DNA from: JAGVPT01 sp963827085
GTDB taxonomy: Bacteria > Bacteroidota > Ignavibacteria > UBA10030 > UBA8401
Length of the DNA stretch: 64,000 bases
NCBI GenBank assembly: GCA_963827085.1
Contig: CAWGZY010000003.1
Location: 1,240,001 to 1,304,000, forward strand
Direction of reading: 5' to 3'
The notes beneath the pieces were generated by a model that searched no databases, had not been told where the DNA came from, and was given only the letters and a program-made list of their open reading frames with translations. A program made the position numbers and the translations under genes. Shown here piece by piece: positions 1 through 8,035 of this stretch. Numbering within the stretch: position 1 is the stretch's first letter; every line of letters starts with the position of its first letter.

Positions 1-311
1 GACCCGGCGGCGTTTGGCAATTCATTATGCATGGCCCCGACGGCGTCGATTATCCGAACAAGGTTTTCTATCATGAAGTCATAAAGCCCGAACGTCTCTT
101 TTATGATCATGGCGAACCGGGTGAGCCGTCGCACTTTCAAGTGACGGTGACGTTTGACGACGCGGCGGGGAAAACAAAACTGACGATGAAAATGCTCTTC
201 CCGACAGCGGAGCAGCGAAATTTTGTGGCGGGAAAATATGGAGCGGTCGAAGGGCTAAAGCAGAATATGGATAAGCTTGCCGAGTATTTGGCGAAAACCA
301 AAATCAGTTAG
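1..311 (+). CDS. AHSA1/SRPBCC-domain protein, 3' part (5' end off window)
   Basis: The reading frame is open from the first bases of the window (PGGVWQFIMHGPDG...) and ends at 311, so the gene starts upstream. The first internal ATG, at 27, lies inside the fold and is not a likely start. The segment PGG.W.F.MHGPDG.DYPN followed by a beta-rich half and a C-terminal helix (VEGLKQNMDKLAEYL) is typical of the C-terminal half of AHSA1-type SRPBCC proteins, small ligand-binding helix-grip folds. Ligand unknown. The next gene is a second AHSA1 protein 18 bases downstream, so the two probably form an operon of related proteins. Confidence 0.8.
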   Translation, partial: PGGVWQFIMHGPDGVDYPNKVFYHEVIKPERLFYDHGEPGEPSHFQVTVTFDDAAGKTKLTMKMLFPTAEQRNFVAGKYGAVEGLKQNMDKLAEYLAKTKIS

Positions 312-329
312 CGTAACATTTAATAACTT

Positions 330-785
330 ATGTCGACCTCTTTCAAAAAAAATATGAAAAACGAGCCAATTATTATCGAGCGGACGTTTGACACGTCTAT
401 TGACAAGGTGTGGAAAGCCATTACCGACAAAGACCAAATGAAGCAATGGTATTTCGAGCCGTTAGATGATTTCAAGCCTGAAGCAGGTTTTCAAACTCAG
501 TTTAATGTCCGGAATGGCGGCAAAGACTATCTACACATTTGGAAAGTAACGGAAGTTAAGCCCGGCAAAAGAATCAGCTATGAATGGAGGTTTGGAGGGT
601 TTCCCGGAAATTCATTGGTAACATTTGAGCTAAGTGCCGAAGGGAATAAGACGAAAGTGAAACTCACTCACAAAGGAATAGAGACGTTCCTTCCCGATCG
701 AAATCCGGCTTTGGCAAGAGAAAATTTTGTCGAAGGATGGACATCCTTAATCGGCAGCCTCTTGAAAGACTTTGTCGAAAAATAA
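330..785 (+). CDS. AHSA1/SRPBCC-domain protein
   Basis: A 151-residue single-domain SRPBCC protein: IERTFDTSIDKVWKAITD at the N-terminus, the W-Y-F-x-P turn (QWYFEP), a central beta sheet, and a C-terminal helix (NFVEGWTSLIGSLLKDFVEK). The length fits the family. An alternative start at 354 (MKNEPIIIE) would remove eight residues outside the fold; neither start has a clear Shine-Dalgarno sequence. It follows another AHSA1 gene closely. In this family a hydrophobic pocket binds small molecules; the substrate cannot be read from sequence. Confidence 0.85.
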   Translation: MSTSFKKNMKNEPIIIERTFDTSIDKVWKAITDKDQMKQWYFEPLDDFKPEAGFQTQFNVRNGGKDYLHIWKVTEVKPGKRISYEWRFGGFPGNSLVTFELSAEGNKTKVKLTHKGIETFLPDRNPALARENFVEGWTSLIGSLLKDFVEK

Positions 786-834
786 ACGGAAGCTTTCGAG
801 TTGATGAAAACAGAAATGAACGTGGCAAAATTGG

Positions 835-1000
835 CTAGTTCCGTTTCCGATATTAAACCTTGTATCATAACCGCAAAGGACGCTAAGATCGCAAAGAAGT
901 TTTTGTAGGAAAAAATAAGAAATCCTCGCGTCCTTAGCGACCTTTGCTGTGAATTAGTTATCGGAAAACATAATATTTATTTTTAGAAACAGCACTATTA
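835..1000. repeat. MITE-like inverted-repeat element, family A, copy 1
   Basis: A non-coding palindromic element of about 165 bp. Its ends are imperfect inverted repeats (TAGTTCCGTTTCC on the left, TTTTTAGAAACAGCACTA on the right). An inner pair, CGCAAAGGACGCTAAG (about 872) and CTTAGCGACCTTTGC (about 933), would form a long stem. A second copy in opposite orientation lies at 50217-50380 and shares both ends and the inner arms. No coding capacity. Together with the next repeat it fills most of the gene-less stretch 786-1134. Confidence 0.6.
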
Positions 1001-1002
1001 CT

Positions 1003-1133
1003 GATTCAATTAAACAATCTTGCATTTTATTACCGCCAAGCACGCCAATAAGTTATGATTATCAAGGACAACAATACTCTTGGCGTTTTCCGCGTCTCGG
1101 CGGGGAAACACAAGTTTCTTTATTGGGAATGGC
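1003..1133. repeat. Dispersed inverted-repeat element, family B, copy 1
   Basis: Starts with GATTCAATTAAACAATCT, contains ACCGCCAAGCACGCCAATA and, inverted, ACTCTTGGCGTTTTCCGCG...CGGCGG. Related copies lie at 7688-7790 and 30180-30300. It directly abuts family A copy 1 and ends close to the stop codon of the fucosidase gene, so it could act as its transcript-end hairpin. Confidence 0.5.
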
Positions 1134-1134
1134 A

Positions 1135-2478
1135 CTAATTGTTTTCTGCTGGGCTGTCTAATTCCAGCTTCACAATCGTATCGACCTTATCCTGTTGATC
1201 CACTGGCATGCGCAGCACAATTCCGTCCGAATTCTGGTTTATTTTCACTTGTCCCCCAGTTAATGATGTGCTTGAGACAATTTTCCTTTTGAGTTGCGGA
1301 AGGTTCATTTGATCCCCCATCCATTTCTGAATATGGAGGTAGACGATATTTCCCTTGTGTGTCGATCCGCCCCATACGCCATTCCGGAATGGACCACCGC
1401 GCGTTTCATAAATGCTCTCCCCGTATTTGTTCAGCCACGCACCTATTTCTTTGAGGACTGTTACCTGCCTTGGCTCAATCTCGCCGCTGGGCATGGGTCC
1501 GACGTCGAGCAGCAGGTTGCCGTCGCCGGTCGCGCACTGCACGAGAATTCCGATGCAGTCCGCGGATGACTTCAGTGTGTCGTTCGGCTTCCACGACCAC
1601 TGCGTGCCGATGGTCATGCATGTTTCCCACGGAATTGTCGTGTTGAAAATTCCTACCTCCTGTTCCGGTGTTGCGAAGTCTGCATTCGGACTGATCTGGG
1701 TTTTGGCATCATAATATCCGGGGGTTTCAATGTCCAGCCGGTTATTAATGATTATCCGGGGCTGTAAGGCGCGGACAAGATGGTAGGTTCGCTCTTGTTC
1801 CCAGGGAGATGGCCCGCCTTCGGCATCGAACCATAAAACATCGATTTGTCCGTAATCTCCGAGAAGTTCTGAAAGATGCGTTTGCATCCGTTTCACGTAA
1901 TCGGCGTTGCGTTCTGTCCTGCAATCGGGGTCGCGCCAGTCCATGGGAGAATAATACCAGCCGATTTTGACTCCGGCCTCATGAGCGGCCTCGGCAAGTT
2001 CTGCGCAAACATCGCGCTTGAAGGGGGTGCTGCCGATATTGTAATCGCCGACTTTCGTATGCCAGAGACAGAACCCGTCGCAATGTTTGGCTGTGAGCAC
2101 AATGTATTTCATGCCTGCAGACTGGGCTATAGCAACCCATTGCTTCGCATTGAAGGCAACGGGATTAAATTGCTTGTAGAGGTTATCATAAACATCGACG
2201 GGTATTTCGCCTGTCCCTGTTTTTTCAATCCCCCGCCGCAATCCTCCTCGAGACCAGCTTATCTCTGTTCCTTTCAGACTGACCGGGCCCCAGTGGATAA
2301 ACATCCCGAATCGTGCCTTGCGCCACCATTCCAGCCGATGCTCTTTTTCCTGAATCGCTTTTTGCAAAACAGAATCAGTTTGGCCAAACAGGCTTGATGG
2401 GATGAAAGCAGCCAACAATGCAATAGAAGCTGCTAATATTCTCACTTCCCTCCTGACATCAATGGATTTACTCGTCAT
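1135..2478 (-). CDS. Alpha-L-fucosidase, GH29, exported
   Basis: A 447-residue protein with a signal peptide (about residues 10-33, ending SSLFGQ) followed by a GH29 catalytic barrel. Family marks: FGMFIHWG (57-64), TAKHCDGFCLW (129-139) and IDVLWFD (212-218), where D218 is the expected catalytic nucleophile. It should release terminal alpha-L-fucose from glycans in the periplasm or outside the cell. The family often has TAKHHDGF; here the second His is Cys, a common variant. The start is supported by GGAG upstream of the ATG. No T9SS sorting tail is present, unlike most secreted proteins in this window. It appears to be a single-gene transcription unit. Confidence 0.93.
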   Translation of the reverse strand: MTSKSIDVRREVRILAASIALLAAFIPSSLFGQTDSVLQKAIQEKEHRLEWWRKARFGMFIHWGPVSLKGTEISWSRGGLRRGIEKTGTGEIPVDVYDNLYKQFNPVAFNAKQWVAIAQSAGMKYIVLTAKHCDGFCLWHTKVGDYNIGSTPFKRDVCAELAEAAHEAGVKIGWYYSPMDWRDPDCRTERNADYVKRMQTHLSELLGDYGQIDVLWFDAEGGPSPWEQERTYHLVRALQPRIIINNRLDIETPGYYDAKTQISPNADFATPEQEVGIFNTTIPWETCMTIGTQWSWKPNDTLKSSADCIGILVQCATGDGNLLLDVGPMPSGEIEPRQVTVLKEIGAWLNKYGESIYETRGGPFRNGVWGGSTHKGNIVYLHIQKWMGDQMNLPQLKRKIVSSTSLTGGQVKINQNSDGIVLRMPVDQQDKVDTIVKLELDSPAENN

Positions 2479-2636
2479 AGGTCACTCCGATTTGCCTAGC
2501 AAATTATTTGGCTCTACCTTTGCACAGGGTTGGTTGTCACGGGTTGTTCGTGGAAGCGGAAAACAATATAAGTAAATTACGAGAAATATACATCGAGGAG
2601 GGGGTAGACCTTAATTTAGGAAAGGTGCGAAGCGTG

Positions 2637-2706
2637 CTCACGCAAAGGCGCTAAGCCGCAAGGGAAACATATCCATTCTCTTTGCGGCTTAGCGCTTTTG
2701 CGCGAT
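2637..2706. repeat. Inverted repeat related to family A inner arms
   Basis: ACGCAAAGGCGCTAAGCCGCAAGGG (about 2640-2664 region) faces CTCTTTGCGGCTTAGCGCTTTTGCG (about 2678-2702), giving a stem of more than 20 bp with a short loop. It lies in the gene-less stretch 2479-2877 between two divergently transcribed genes. The arms resemble the inner arms of the elements at 835-1000 and 50217-50380, but the outer ends are not recognisable here. Confidence 0.55.
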
Positions 2707-2759
2707 ATTTTCAGCTCTCCGTAAAAGGATGAGAACACTCACATTAAGACACTAACTAT

Positions 2760-2788
2760 TTGACATTCGCTCTAAAAAGCCTTAGCAT
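2760..2788 (+). promoter_or_regulatory. Candidate vegetative promoter for the thioredoxin gene
   Basis: TTGACA (2760-2765), 17-base spacer, TAGCAT (2783-2788), about 90 bases ahead of the start codon at 2878. This fits a sigma-70 type consensus. Bacteroidota main promoters often differ (TTTG boxes), so the call is tentative. Confidence 0.35.
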
Positions 2789-2877
2789 ATTGCAAAATAT
2801 TTTTGTCGAACTTAAATCTGCGATAGGTCACGATCGCCTCACCTTTCGCCCTCTACTTTCTAACAGGAGAATGAGCG

Positions 2878-3996
2878 ATGATGAAATTCATGATTCCTAT
2901 TCTTTTCACATATCTGACGGCTTTTTATCAACCTGTCATAGCAGACGACTTCCCCACACTGCAGCTTGGAGCCGCCGCCCCCGAATTCAATCTCCCCGGC
3001 GTTGACGGGCGCAACTGGACTCTCAAGGATTTTGCGGATGCCAAAATCCTTGTCGTCGCTTTTACTTGCAACCACTGTCCCACGGCACAATACTATCAAG
3101 AGCGCATTAAACAAATTGTCGCCGACTACAAGAGCAAGGGCGTCGCGCTTGTTGCCATCATGCCCAATGACCCCAAGTCCGTCCGTCTCGATGAGCTGGG
3201 CTGGACCGACCTGAGCGATTCTTTTGCCGAGATGAAACTCCGGGCGAAGGAAATTCAATTCAATTTCCCATACCTCTATGACGGCGAAACGGAGGAAGTC
3301 TCGCGTGCCTACGGCCCGGCTGCCACACCGCATGTTTTCGTTTTCGACGCCGAACGCAAACTCCGCTATGTTGGTGCCATCGATAATTCGGAACGTATCC
3401 AGCACGTAACCAAAAATTATCTGCGCGATGCACTTGATTCCCTTTTAGCCGGGAAAGAGCCCTCCGTAACCCAAACCAAAGCTATCGGCTGTTCGATCAA
3501 GTGGGCGGGCAAGGAAGATCTGGTGAAGGCGTATCTGGAAAAGCTGGATGAAGAGCCCGTGGCACTCTCAAAAGCAGACACGGCAGCATTATGGGATTTG
3601 AGGAGGAATACGTCCGGAAAATTCAGGCTCGTTAATTTCTGGGCCACGTGGTGCGCTCCGTGCGTCGCTGAGTTTGAAGAGTTTGTCACTGTGAACCGGA
3701 TGTACCGTCACCGCGACTTCGAGGTCGTGACTGTCTCAGTCAATCAACCGGATGAAGAAAAAGACGTACTCCAATTCCTCAAGAAAGAACATGCCTCAAA
3801 CCGCAACCTCATTTTCGCCTCGGGCGAAAGAGACTCGTTGATCAATGCGTTCGATCCTCAATGGCAGGGAGCGGTACCGTACACGGTCGTTATTGATCCG
3901 GAGGGTAAGGTCATTTACCATGAGGTGGGGAGTGTCGATATCCTCGCTGTGAAACGCGCCATTCAAAAAGGAATGAACGAACGCAAGCCGTGGTAA
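2878..3996 (+). CDS. Exported protein with two thioredoxin-fold domains
   Basis: A 372-residue protein with an N-terminal signal peptide (about 1-22). Domain 1 (about 30-190) is a peroxiredoxin-like/redoxin domain starting LGAAAPEFNLPG, with active-site pair FTCNHCP (C64, C67). Domain 2 (about 230-370) is a TlpA-like thioredoxin with NFWATWCAPC (C259, C262). Both Cys pairs are intact, so it probably acts as a periplasmic thiol oxidoreductase; the partner is unknown. AGGAG lies about nine bases before the ATG. The last codons and the following sequence are duplicated at 4764, see the repeat entries. Confidence 0.88.
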   Translation: MMKFMIPILFTYLTAFYQPVIADDFPTLQLGAAAPEFNLPGVDGRNWTLKDFADAKILVVAFTCNHCPTAQYYQERIKQIVADYKSKGVALVAIMPNDPKSVRLDELGWTDLSDSFAEMKLRAKEIQFNFPYLYDGETEEVSRAYGPAATPHVFVFDAERKLRYVGAIDNSERIQHVTKNYLRDALDSLLAGKEPSVTQTKAIGCSIKWAGKEDLVKAYLEKLDEEPVALSKADTAALWDLRRNTSGKFRLVNFWATWCAPCVAEFEEFVTVNRMYRHRDFEVVTVSVNQPDEEKDVLQFLKKEHASNRNLIFASGERDSLINAFDPQWQGAVPYTVVIDPEGKVIYHEVGSVDILAVKRAIQKGMNERKPW

Positions 3997-4190
3997 GGGA
4001 ATGCGTTTTCAAATGGTATTGTAAGAGCCCGAAGACATTCATTCACGAAGAACAAGAGTACAAGAGTCATTGTCAATCACAGTTAGATAAACCGCTTTAA
4101 CCGTGGCCACATCTCCTTGAGCGGAGCTTTTGGTTTTGTACACAAATATATCTCTGCATCATACGCATAGGGATTTTTAAAATAGGATTC
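3988..4190. repeat. Left copy of a roughly 200-bp duplication
   Basis: From AGCCGTGGTAAGGGAATGCG (the last codons of the thioredoxin gene) to GGGATTTTTAAA this segment matches 4764-4937, allowing scattered substitutions and a 30-base stretch (about 4033-4062, with CACGAAGAACAAGAG) absent from the right copy. The right copy carries the true 3' end of the glycosyltransferase gene; the left copy carries the true 3' end of the thioredoxin gene. The hairpin array lies between them. Confidence 0.8.
4083..4187 (-). pseudogene. Duplicated 3' fragment of the GT39 gene
   Basis: On the minus strand this codes for YFKNPYAYDAEIYLCTKP and the final residues KEMWPRLKRFI, matching the last about 35 residues of the glycosyltransferase at 4830-6362 with one change (P for L). 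It has no start of its own; upstream sequence runs into the repeat array. It is a by-product of the local duplication, not a working gene. Confidence 0.8.
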
Positions 4191-4198
4191 TTTTATTT

Positions 4199-4784
4199 GA
4201 ATCTCGTTCCCAATCGGAGATTGGGAACGCCGTACAGGATGAAGCGGAGCTTCTGGGGTAAGCGTTTCCAACGAGACGTTGGGAAGAGATAAAAAGCCTA
4301 AGGGAATGCGTTTTTGAATCTCGTTCCCAATCTCCGATTGGGAACGCCGTACAGGATGAAGCGGAGCTTCTGGGGTTAGCGTTCCCAACGAGACGTTGGG
4401 AACGAGATAAAAAGCCTAAGGGAATGCGTTTTTGAATCTCGTTCCCAATCTCCGATTGGGAACGCCGTACAGGATGAAGCGGAGCTTCTGGGGTTAGCGT
4501 TCCCAACGAGACGTTGGGAAGAGATAAAAAGCCTAAGGGAATGCGTTTTTGAATCTCGTTCCCAATCTCCGATTGGGAACGCCGTACAGGATGAAGCGGA
4601 ACTTCTGGGGTTAGCGTTCCCAACGAGACGTTGGGAAGAGATAAAAAGCCTAAGGGAATGCGTTTTTGAATCTCGTTCCCAATCTCCGATTGGGAACGCC
4701 GTACAGGATGAAGCGGAACTTCTGGGGTTAGCGTTCCCAACGAGACGTTGGGAACGAGATAAAGCCGTGGTAAGGGAATGCGTT
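4199..4784. repeat. Tandem array of five 117-bp palindrome-rich units
   Basis: Units start at 4199, 4316, 4434, 4551 and 4668 (steps 117, 118, 117, 117). Each has two perfect or near-perfect palindromes, CGTTCCCAATC-TCC-GATTGGGAACG and CGTTCCCAACG-AGA-CGTTGGGAA, separated by a third small hairpin (GAAGC-GGA-GCTTC). Because 117 is divisible by three, long meaningless open frames run through the array on the minus strand. Short palindromes of the GTTCCCA...TGGGAAC kind are known as intergenic repeats elsewhere. No spacer variation as in CRISPR. Confidence 0.92.
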
Positions 4785-4829
4785 TTCAAATAGTTTTGTA
4801 AGAGCCCAAAGACATTCATTCAATCACAG

Positions 4830-6362
4830 TCAGATAAACCGCTTTAACCGCAGCCACATTTCCTTGAGCGGTGCTTTTGGTTTCGTACACAAATATATCT
4901 CTGCATCATACGCATAGGGATTTTTAAAGTAAGATACCTGCGCCACGCTGTCAAAGAACTGTTTCAAAAACTGCGCGTCATATCCAACCGTAAGAACCAC
5001 ATCGCCGGAATAATTGCGCCTCCCCCACAACCAATAATTATTCCTCGGGCAGATCGCGTTCGGGAGGCCATGGTTTGGCCCGAAGTGATCGATCGCGCCG
5101 GCTATGCCGTACCATGAAGCAAGGATCGCGCACTCCCTCTTTTCATCCAAAGGGAGTGCATCGTATGCCGTTGCTACCGAGTCCACAAGTTCTTCCCAGC
5201 CTAACCGGTAGACAAAGTGGATAGGCATGACATCTCCTTCTCCCTTTTCCATCCTGATCAAATTCCAAAGACCGAGACTCTTCGCGTACGAAACAAATTG
5301 CGGCACCGGCAGTATCGGAACAGCCAGAGGCATAAGCACCGTGCCAGAAATGATCATTGCCGAACCGACGACCCACTTGGGCCAACTGACACGATAGTTC
5401 TGTGAGAACCTTTCAACCGCAACCGCACCGGAACTAAGGAGGAGAGGAAAAATGGGGAAGACATAATAAATCTTGGAGTTTTGAACCAGATAAACGAGAA
5501 GGAATACAACCGCCATCCAGCCGAGGAATCGAAACTCTTTTGTCTCCTTCCTGACGAGCAAGTATAGTAATCCGGACAACCAGAGCGGGAGGGTAAACGG
5601 ATTCAAACCGATGACCAGCTGCGACAGGAACGCAAACGGGGATAAAGAGAGGTTCTTAAACTCCGCGGCATTTCGCATGAATTCAAGTGTAGGCCAGCCA
5701 TAATGAATCTGCCACATCACGTGCGGCAGAAACATTACGAAACTAATTACGCCTCCAACATACATCCAGGGCGATCGTAACACGCTCCAGCGTTTTGTTA
5801 TGATGAGAGAAAGAAGCACCGAAAATCCGAGGACAAGAAAGGTATACTTGTTCAAAAGCCCTGCACCAAACAAAATGCCGAGCTCGATCCACTGTTGTGG
5901 AGAGGGGGAATTGATTGCTTTTGAAAGCAGATAAATGAATAATGTGCAGAGCATGATGTCGATCGGATTCATCGAAAAGAAACTGCTCATGGCAGGAAAG
6001 GCTGCAGAGAAGCATATCGAAAGTGCCGCAAGCGATCTCGCCGGCTTTCCCCCTCCGAGGGTTCCCGCAATTTCAGCCGAGAGCAGCACCGTGATAGCGC
6101 CGGCAAGTCCCGACAAGAATCTGAGGCCGAATTTCGTCTCCCCGAATATCCATCGATCAATGAAGGTCAACAGAGCGACTAACGGGGGATGGTCCACATA
6201 CCCGAAATCGAGATGTTTGCTGCATGCGATATAATAGAGTTCATCGCCGTAGAACCCGTACCGCCCTGCCGTAACGAGAGTTACAAGAAGGAAACAGAGT
6301 GCTGCAATGTTTGGAACTGTGATTCGTTCCCGAAGAGATTCACGGAGTGCGATGGAAGTCAT
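4830..6362 (-). CDS. GT39-like membrane glycosyltransferase (PMT/ArnT type)
   Basis: About 510 residues and about eleven hydrophobic segments. The first periplasmic loop carries the conserved acidic pair FYGDELYY (D40, E41) and YVDHPPLVALL (55-65), the signature of GT39/PMT_2 lipid-linked sugar transferases such as ArnT. It should move a sugar from a polyprenyl-phosphate donor to a lipid, glycan or protein in the periplasm. The open frame extends upstream to 6485, but those 41 codons are tandem-repeat sequence, so the start is placed at 6362 (MTSIALRESL). The last 35 codons are duplicated at 4083-4187. Confidence 0.85.
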   Translation of the reverse strand: MTSIALRESLRERITVPNIAALCFLLVTLVTAGRYGFYGDELYYIACSKHLDFGYVDHPPLVALLTFIDRWIFGETKFGLRFLSGLAGAITVLLSAEIAGTLGGGKPARSLAALSICFSAAFPAMSSFFSMNPIDIMLCTLFIYLLSKAINSPSPQQWIELGILFGAGLLNKYTFLVLGFSVLLSLIITKRWSVLRSPWMYVGGVISFVMFLPHVMWQIHYGWPTLEFMRNAAEFKNLSLSPFAFLSQLVIGLNPFTLPLWLSGLLYLLVRKETKEFRFLGWMAVVFLLVYLVQNSKIYYVFPIFPLLLSSGAVAVERFSQNYRVSWPKWVVGSAMIISGTVLMPLAVPILPVPQFVSYAKSLGLWNLIRMEKGEGDVMPIHFVYRLGWEELVDSVATAYDALPLDEKRECAILASWYGIAGAIDHFGPNHGLPNAICPRNNYWLWGRRNYSGDVVLTVGYDAQFLKQFFDSVAQVSYFKNPYAYDAEIYLCTKPKAPLKEMWLRLKRFI

Positions 6363-6368
6363 GTTCCT

Positions 6369-6690
6369 GCCGAAAGATTGATGGCGCGCTATTGAATTTC
6401 CATCTTGTTCCCAAGCTCTGCTCGGGAACACAGGCTCAATAGACTTTCGTCTGCTTAGCAGAACTTCAAAACGTTTCGTTCCCAAAGAGACTTTGGGAAC
6501 GAGAAATATTTTTGTGCGTGCCGAAAGATTGATGGCGCGTTATTGAATTTCCATCTTGTTCCCAAGCTCTGCTTGGGAACACAGGCTCAATAGACTTTCG
6601 TCTGCTTAGCAGAACTTCAAAACGTTTCGTTCCCAAAAAGACTTTGGGAACGAGAAATATTTTTGTGCGTGCCGAAAGATTGATGGCGCG
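6369..6690. repeat. Tandem repeat, 151-bp unit, two full copies plus a partial
   Basis: GCCGAAAGATTGATGGCGCG recurs at 6369, 6520 and 6671, exactly 151 bases apart. Each unit carries GTTCCCAAGCTCTGCTTGGGAAC-like and CGTTCCCAAAGAGACTTTGGGAACG palindromes, the same type as the array at 4199-4784 but a different unit. It sits directly upstream of the glycosyltransferase start, so its promoter must lie in or beyond the repeat. Confidence 0.9.
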
Positions 6691-6829
6691 CTATTGGAAA
6701 TTTTATCAGGCCGAGTTATAAATCGTTCCATTCCCAAAGGATTCCTGCAAAGAGAAAAAGCATTCTCTTCCGAATCGGTCGCCCAACCGCACAAATGTAA
6801 AGGGAACCGCAGGGAGAGTCAAGAACAAA

Positions 6830-6859
6830 AATGCCTGACTCGGTAATGAGTCAGGCATT
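6830..6859 (-). terminator. Hairpin terminator
   Basis: Perfect 12-bp stem AATGCCTGACTC/GAGTCAGGCATT with a 6-base loop. On the minus strand it is followed by a T-rich tract (TTTTTGTTCTT). It lies 55 bases past the stop of the gene ending at 6915; the plus-strand side is also T-rich, so it may work both ways. Confidence 0.8.
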
Positions 6860-6914
6860 TCTTTTGTCTCTGCGAAATAATTAATTGAACACGCGGCCTT
6901 CACCAAACTCTAGC

Positions 6915-7652
6915 TCAGTCCCTTTCTCGTACCCGACGCTGCCGACTCGATCTAGTTCTCTCCCGCTGCCTTGCTCTCTGGTTTGAACGCGCTGCCGCAT
7001 GTCGTGAGTACGGCGAACGAGACCTGTAATTTTTGGGAAGAACTGTTCTATGGATAACAGTCGTCCTCGCAATAATTGTAACATGGCTGTTGTAGGCAGC
7101 GTAAGGGACAGGGTGATATGGATGATAGTATGATGGATAATATCCATATGGATAAGGACTGTAATAGAATCGATGCGGATGCCACAAGTACGCCCAAAGC
7201 ACAACCTCCGCGGGCACCCAAGCCCCCGTGTAGCATACTCCAGGTCCATAGTACGCCGGCTCGCCGACGACTATGACATTGGCCGAATCGTATCCCCTTT
7301 CAATTTCAATTGTGGCTATTTCTTGATCCGTCCCTGTGCTATCCATTACCGTCAGAGAAAATCCGCGCATGTTCCCTTTTCCATATTCAGTGACATGGAT
7401 ATAATCTACATTGCCGGTGCCATAGAGGTCAAGATTATTTACAGACCCGGGTGCATTCAGCTTTTGTTCTATCTCTGCTGCGTTCTTGCTTTGTTTTACG
7501 ATCTCCGTGACGGCCTGCAAATCGAGTCCAGATGCAGCAGCTGTTGTGGTTGTCGTCACGGTCTGATCCTGCGCCATGATCCGCTGTTGGCCGCACGAAA
7601 TCAATATCACTATTACAAGGAAGGGAATGCAGCCAATTGATATTCTTTTCAT
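6915..7652 (-). CDS. Probable lipoprotein, Tyr/Pro/His-rich, unknown function
   Basis: 245 residues. The N-terminus MKRISIGCIPFLVIVILISC ends in a lipobox-like LISC (C20), suggesting a lipoprotein. Residues about 35-130 form a globular-looking part containing IEIERGYDSANVIVVGEP. Residues about 135-190 are rich in Tyr, Pro and His (YYSPYPYGYYPSYYHPYHP), and the last about 45 residues are almost all Arg, Ser and Gln. Similar YP-rich segments occur in unclassified envelope proteins; I do not recognise a named family. It is flanked by terminators on its downstream side and by a family B repeat upstream, so it is a single-gene unit. Confidence 0.6.
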   Translation of the reverse strand: MKRISIGCIPFLVIVILISCGQQRIMAQDQTVTTTTTAAASGLDLQAVTEIVKQSKNAAEIEQKLNAPGSVNNLDLYGTGNVDYIHVTEYGKGNMRGFSLTVMDSTGTDQEIATIEIERGYDSANVIVVGEPAYYGPGVCYTGAWVPAEVVLWAYLWHPHRFYYSPYPYGYYPSYYHPYHPVPYAAYNSHVTIIARTTVIHRTVLPKNYRSRSPYSRHAAARSNQRARQRERTRSSRQRRVRERD

Positions 7653-7687
7653 GAAAAAACTCCGGAAAAATTAATTGATAAACACTG

Positions 7688-7790
7688 GTGCTGGTTCAAT
7701 TAAATAATCTACATTTCTTTACCACCAAGGCACCGAGCACGCCGATACGCTACAGGTATAAAGGACGACAGTACAATAGATGATGTCGGA
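7688..7790. repeat. Family B repeat, copy 2 (degenerate)
   Basis: GGTTCAATTAAATAATCT, then ACCACCAAGGCACCGAGCACGCCGATACG and TATAAAGGACGACAGTAC, matching the left half of the copies at 1003-1133 and 30180-30300. The right arm is not recognisable. It accounts for part of the gene-less stretch 7653-8035. Confidence 0.5.
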
Positions 7791-7885
7791 AGCGGCGGCC
7801 ATATAGTTAGATTCCTTTAGGAGGAAAAAGTTTCATCAAAAATTGAACGGATTATGATAGAGACAGGCGTTTATGCAAGTAAAAA

Positions 7886-7910
7886 GGGCGAGCCCAAATC
7901 GGGTTCGCCC
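7886..7910 (-). terminator. Hairpin terminator
   Basis: GGGCGAGCCC (7886-7895) pairs with GGGTTCGCCC (7901-7910), with flanking A5 and T6 tracts. It lies about 125 bases downstream of the lipoprotein gene ending at 8036 on the minus strand and is symmetric enough to stop transcripts from both sides. Confidence 0.75.
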
Positions 7911-8035
7911 TTTTTTACCAAGCAGGTTCTCCATTGCCGGACCATCACGTCCTCCTACCACCTCTTCTCAACAGCAACGAACGAACCGCTTTCAAAACGA
8001 AAATGACTCTCAACGCGCGTTAAACGGCAGCCGGA

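Noticed and set aside
4199..4784. CRISPR array
   Set aside because: Units are near-identical over their full 117 bases with no variable spacers and no cas genes.
4177..4819. Minus-strand open frames of 187 and 147 codons
   Set aside because: They are the 117-bp repeat read in two frames; the 39-residue period is a consequence of the unit length being a multiple of three.
7173..7640. Plus-strand open frame of 155 codons
   Set aside because: Antisense to the lipoprotein gene, which has a leader and its own terminator.
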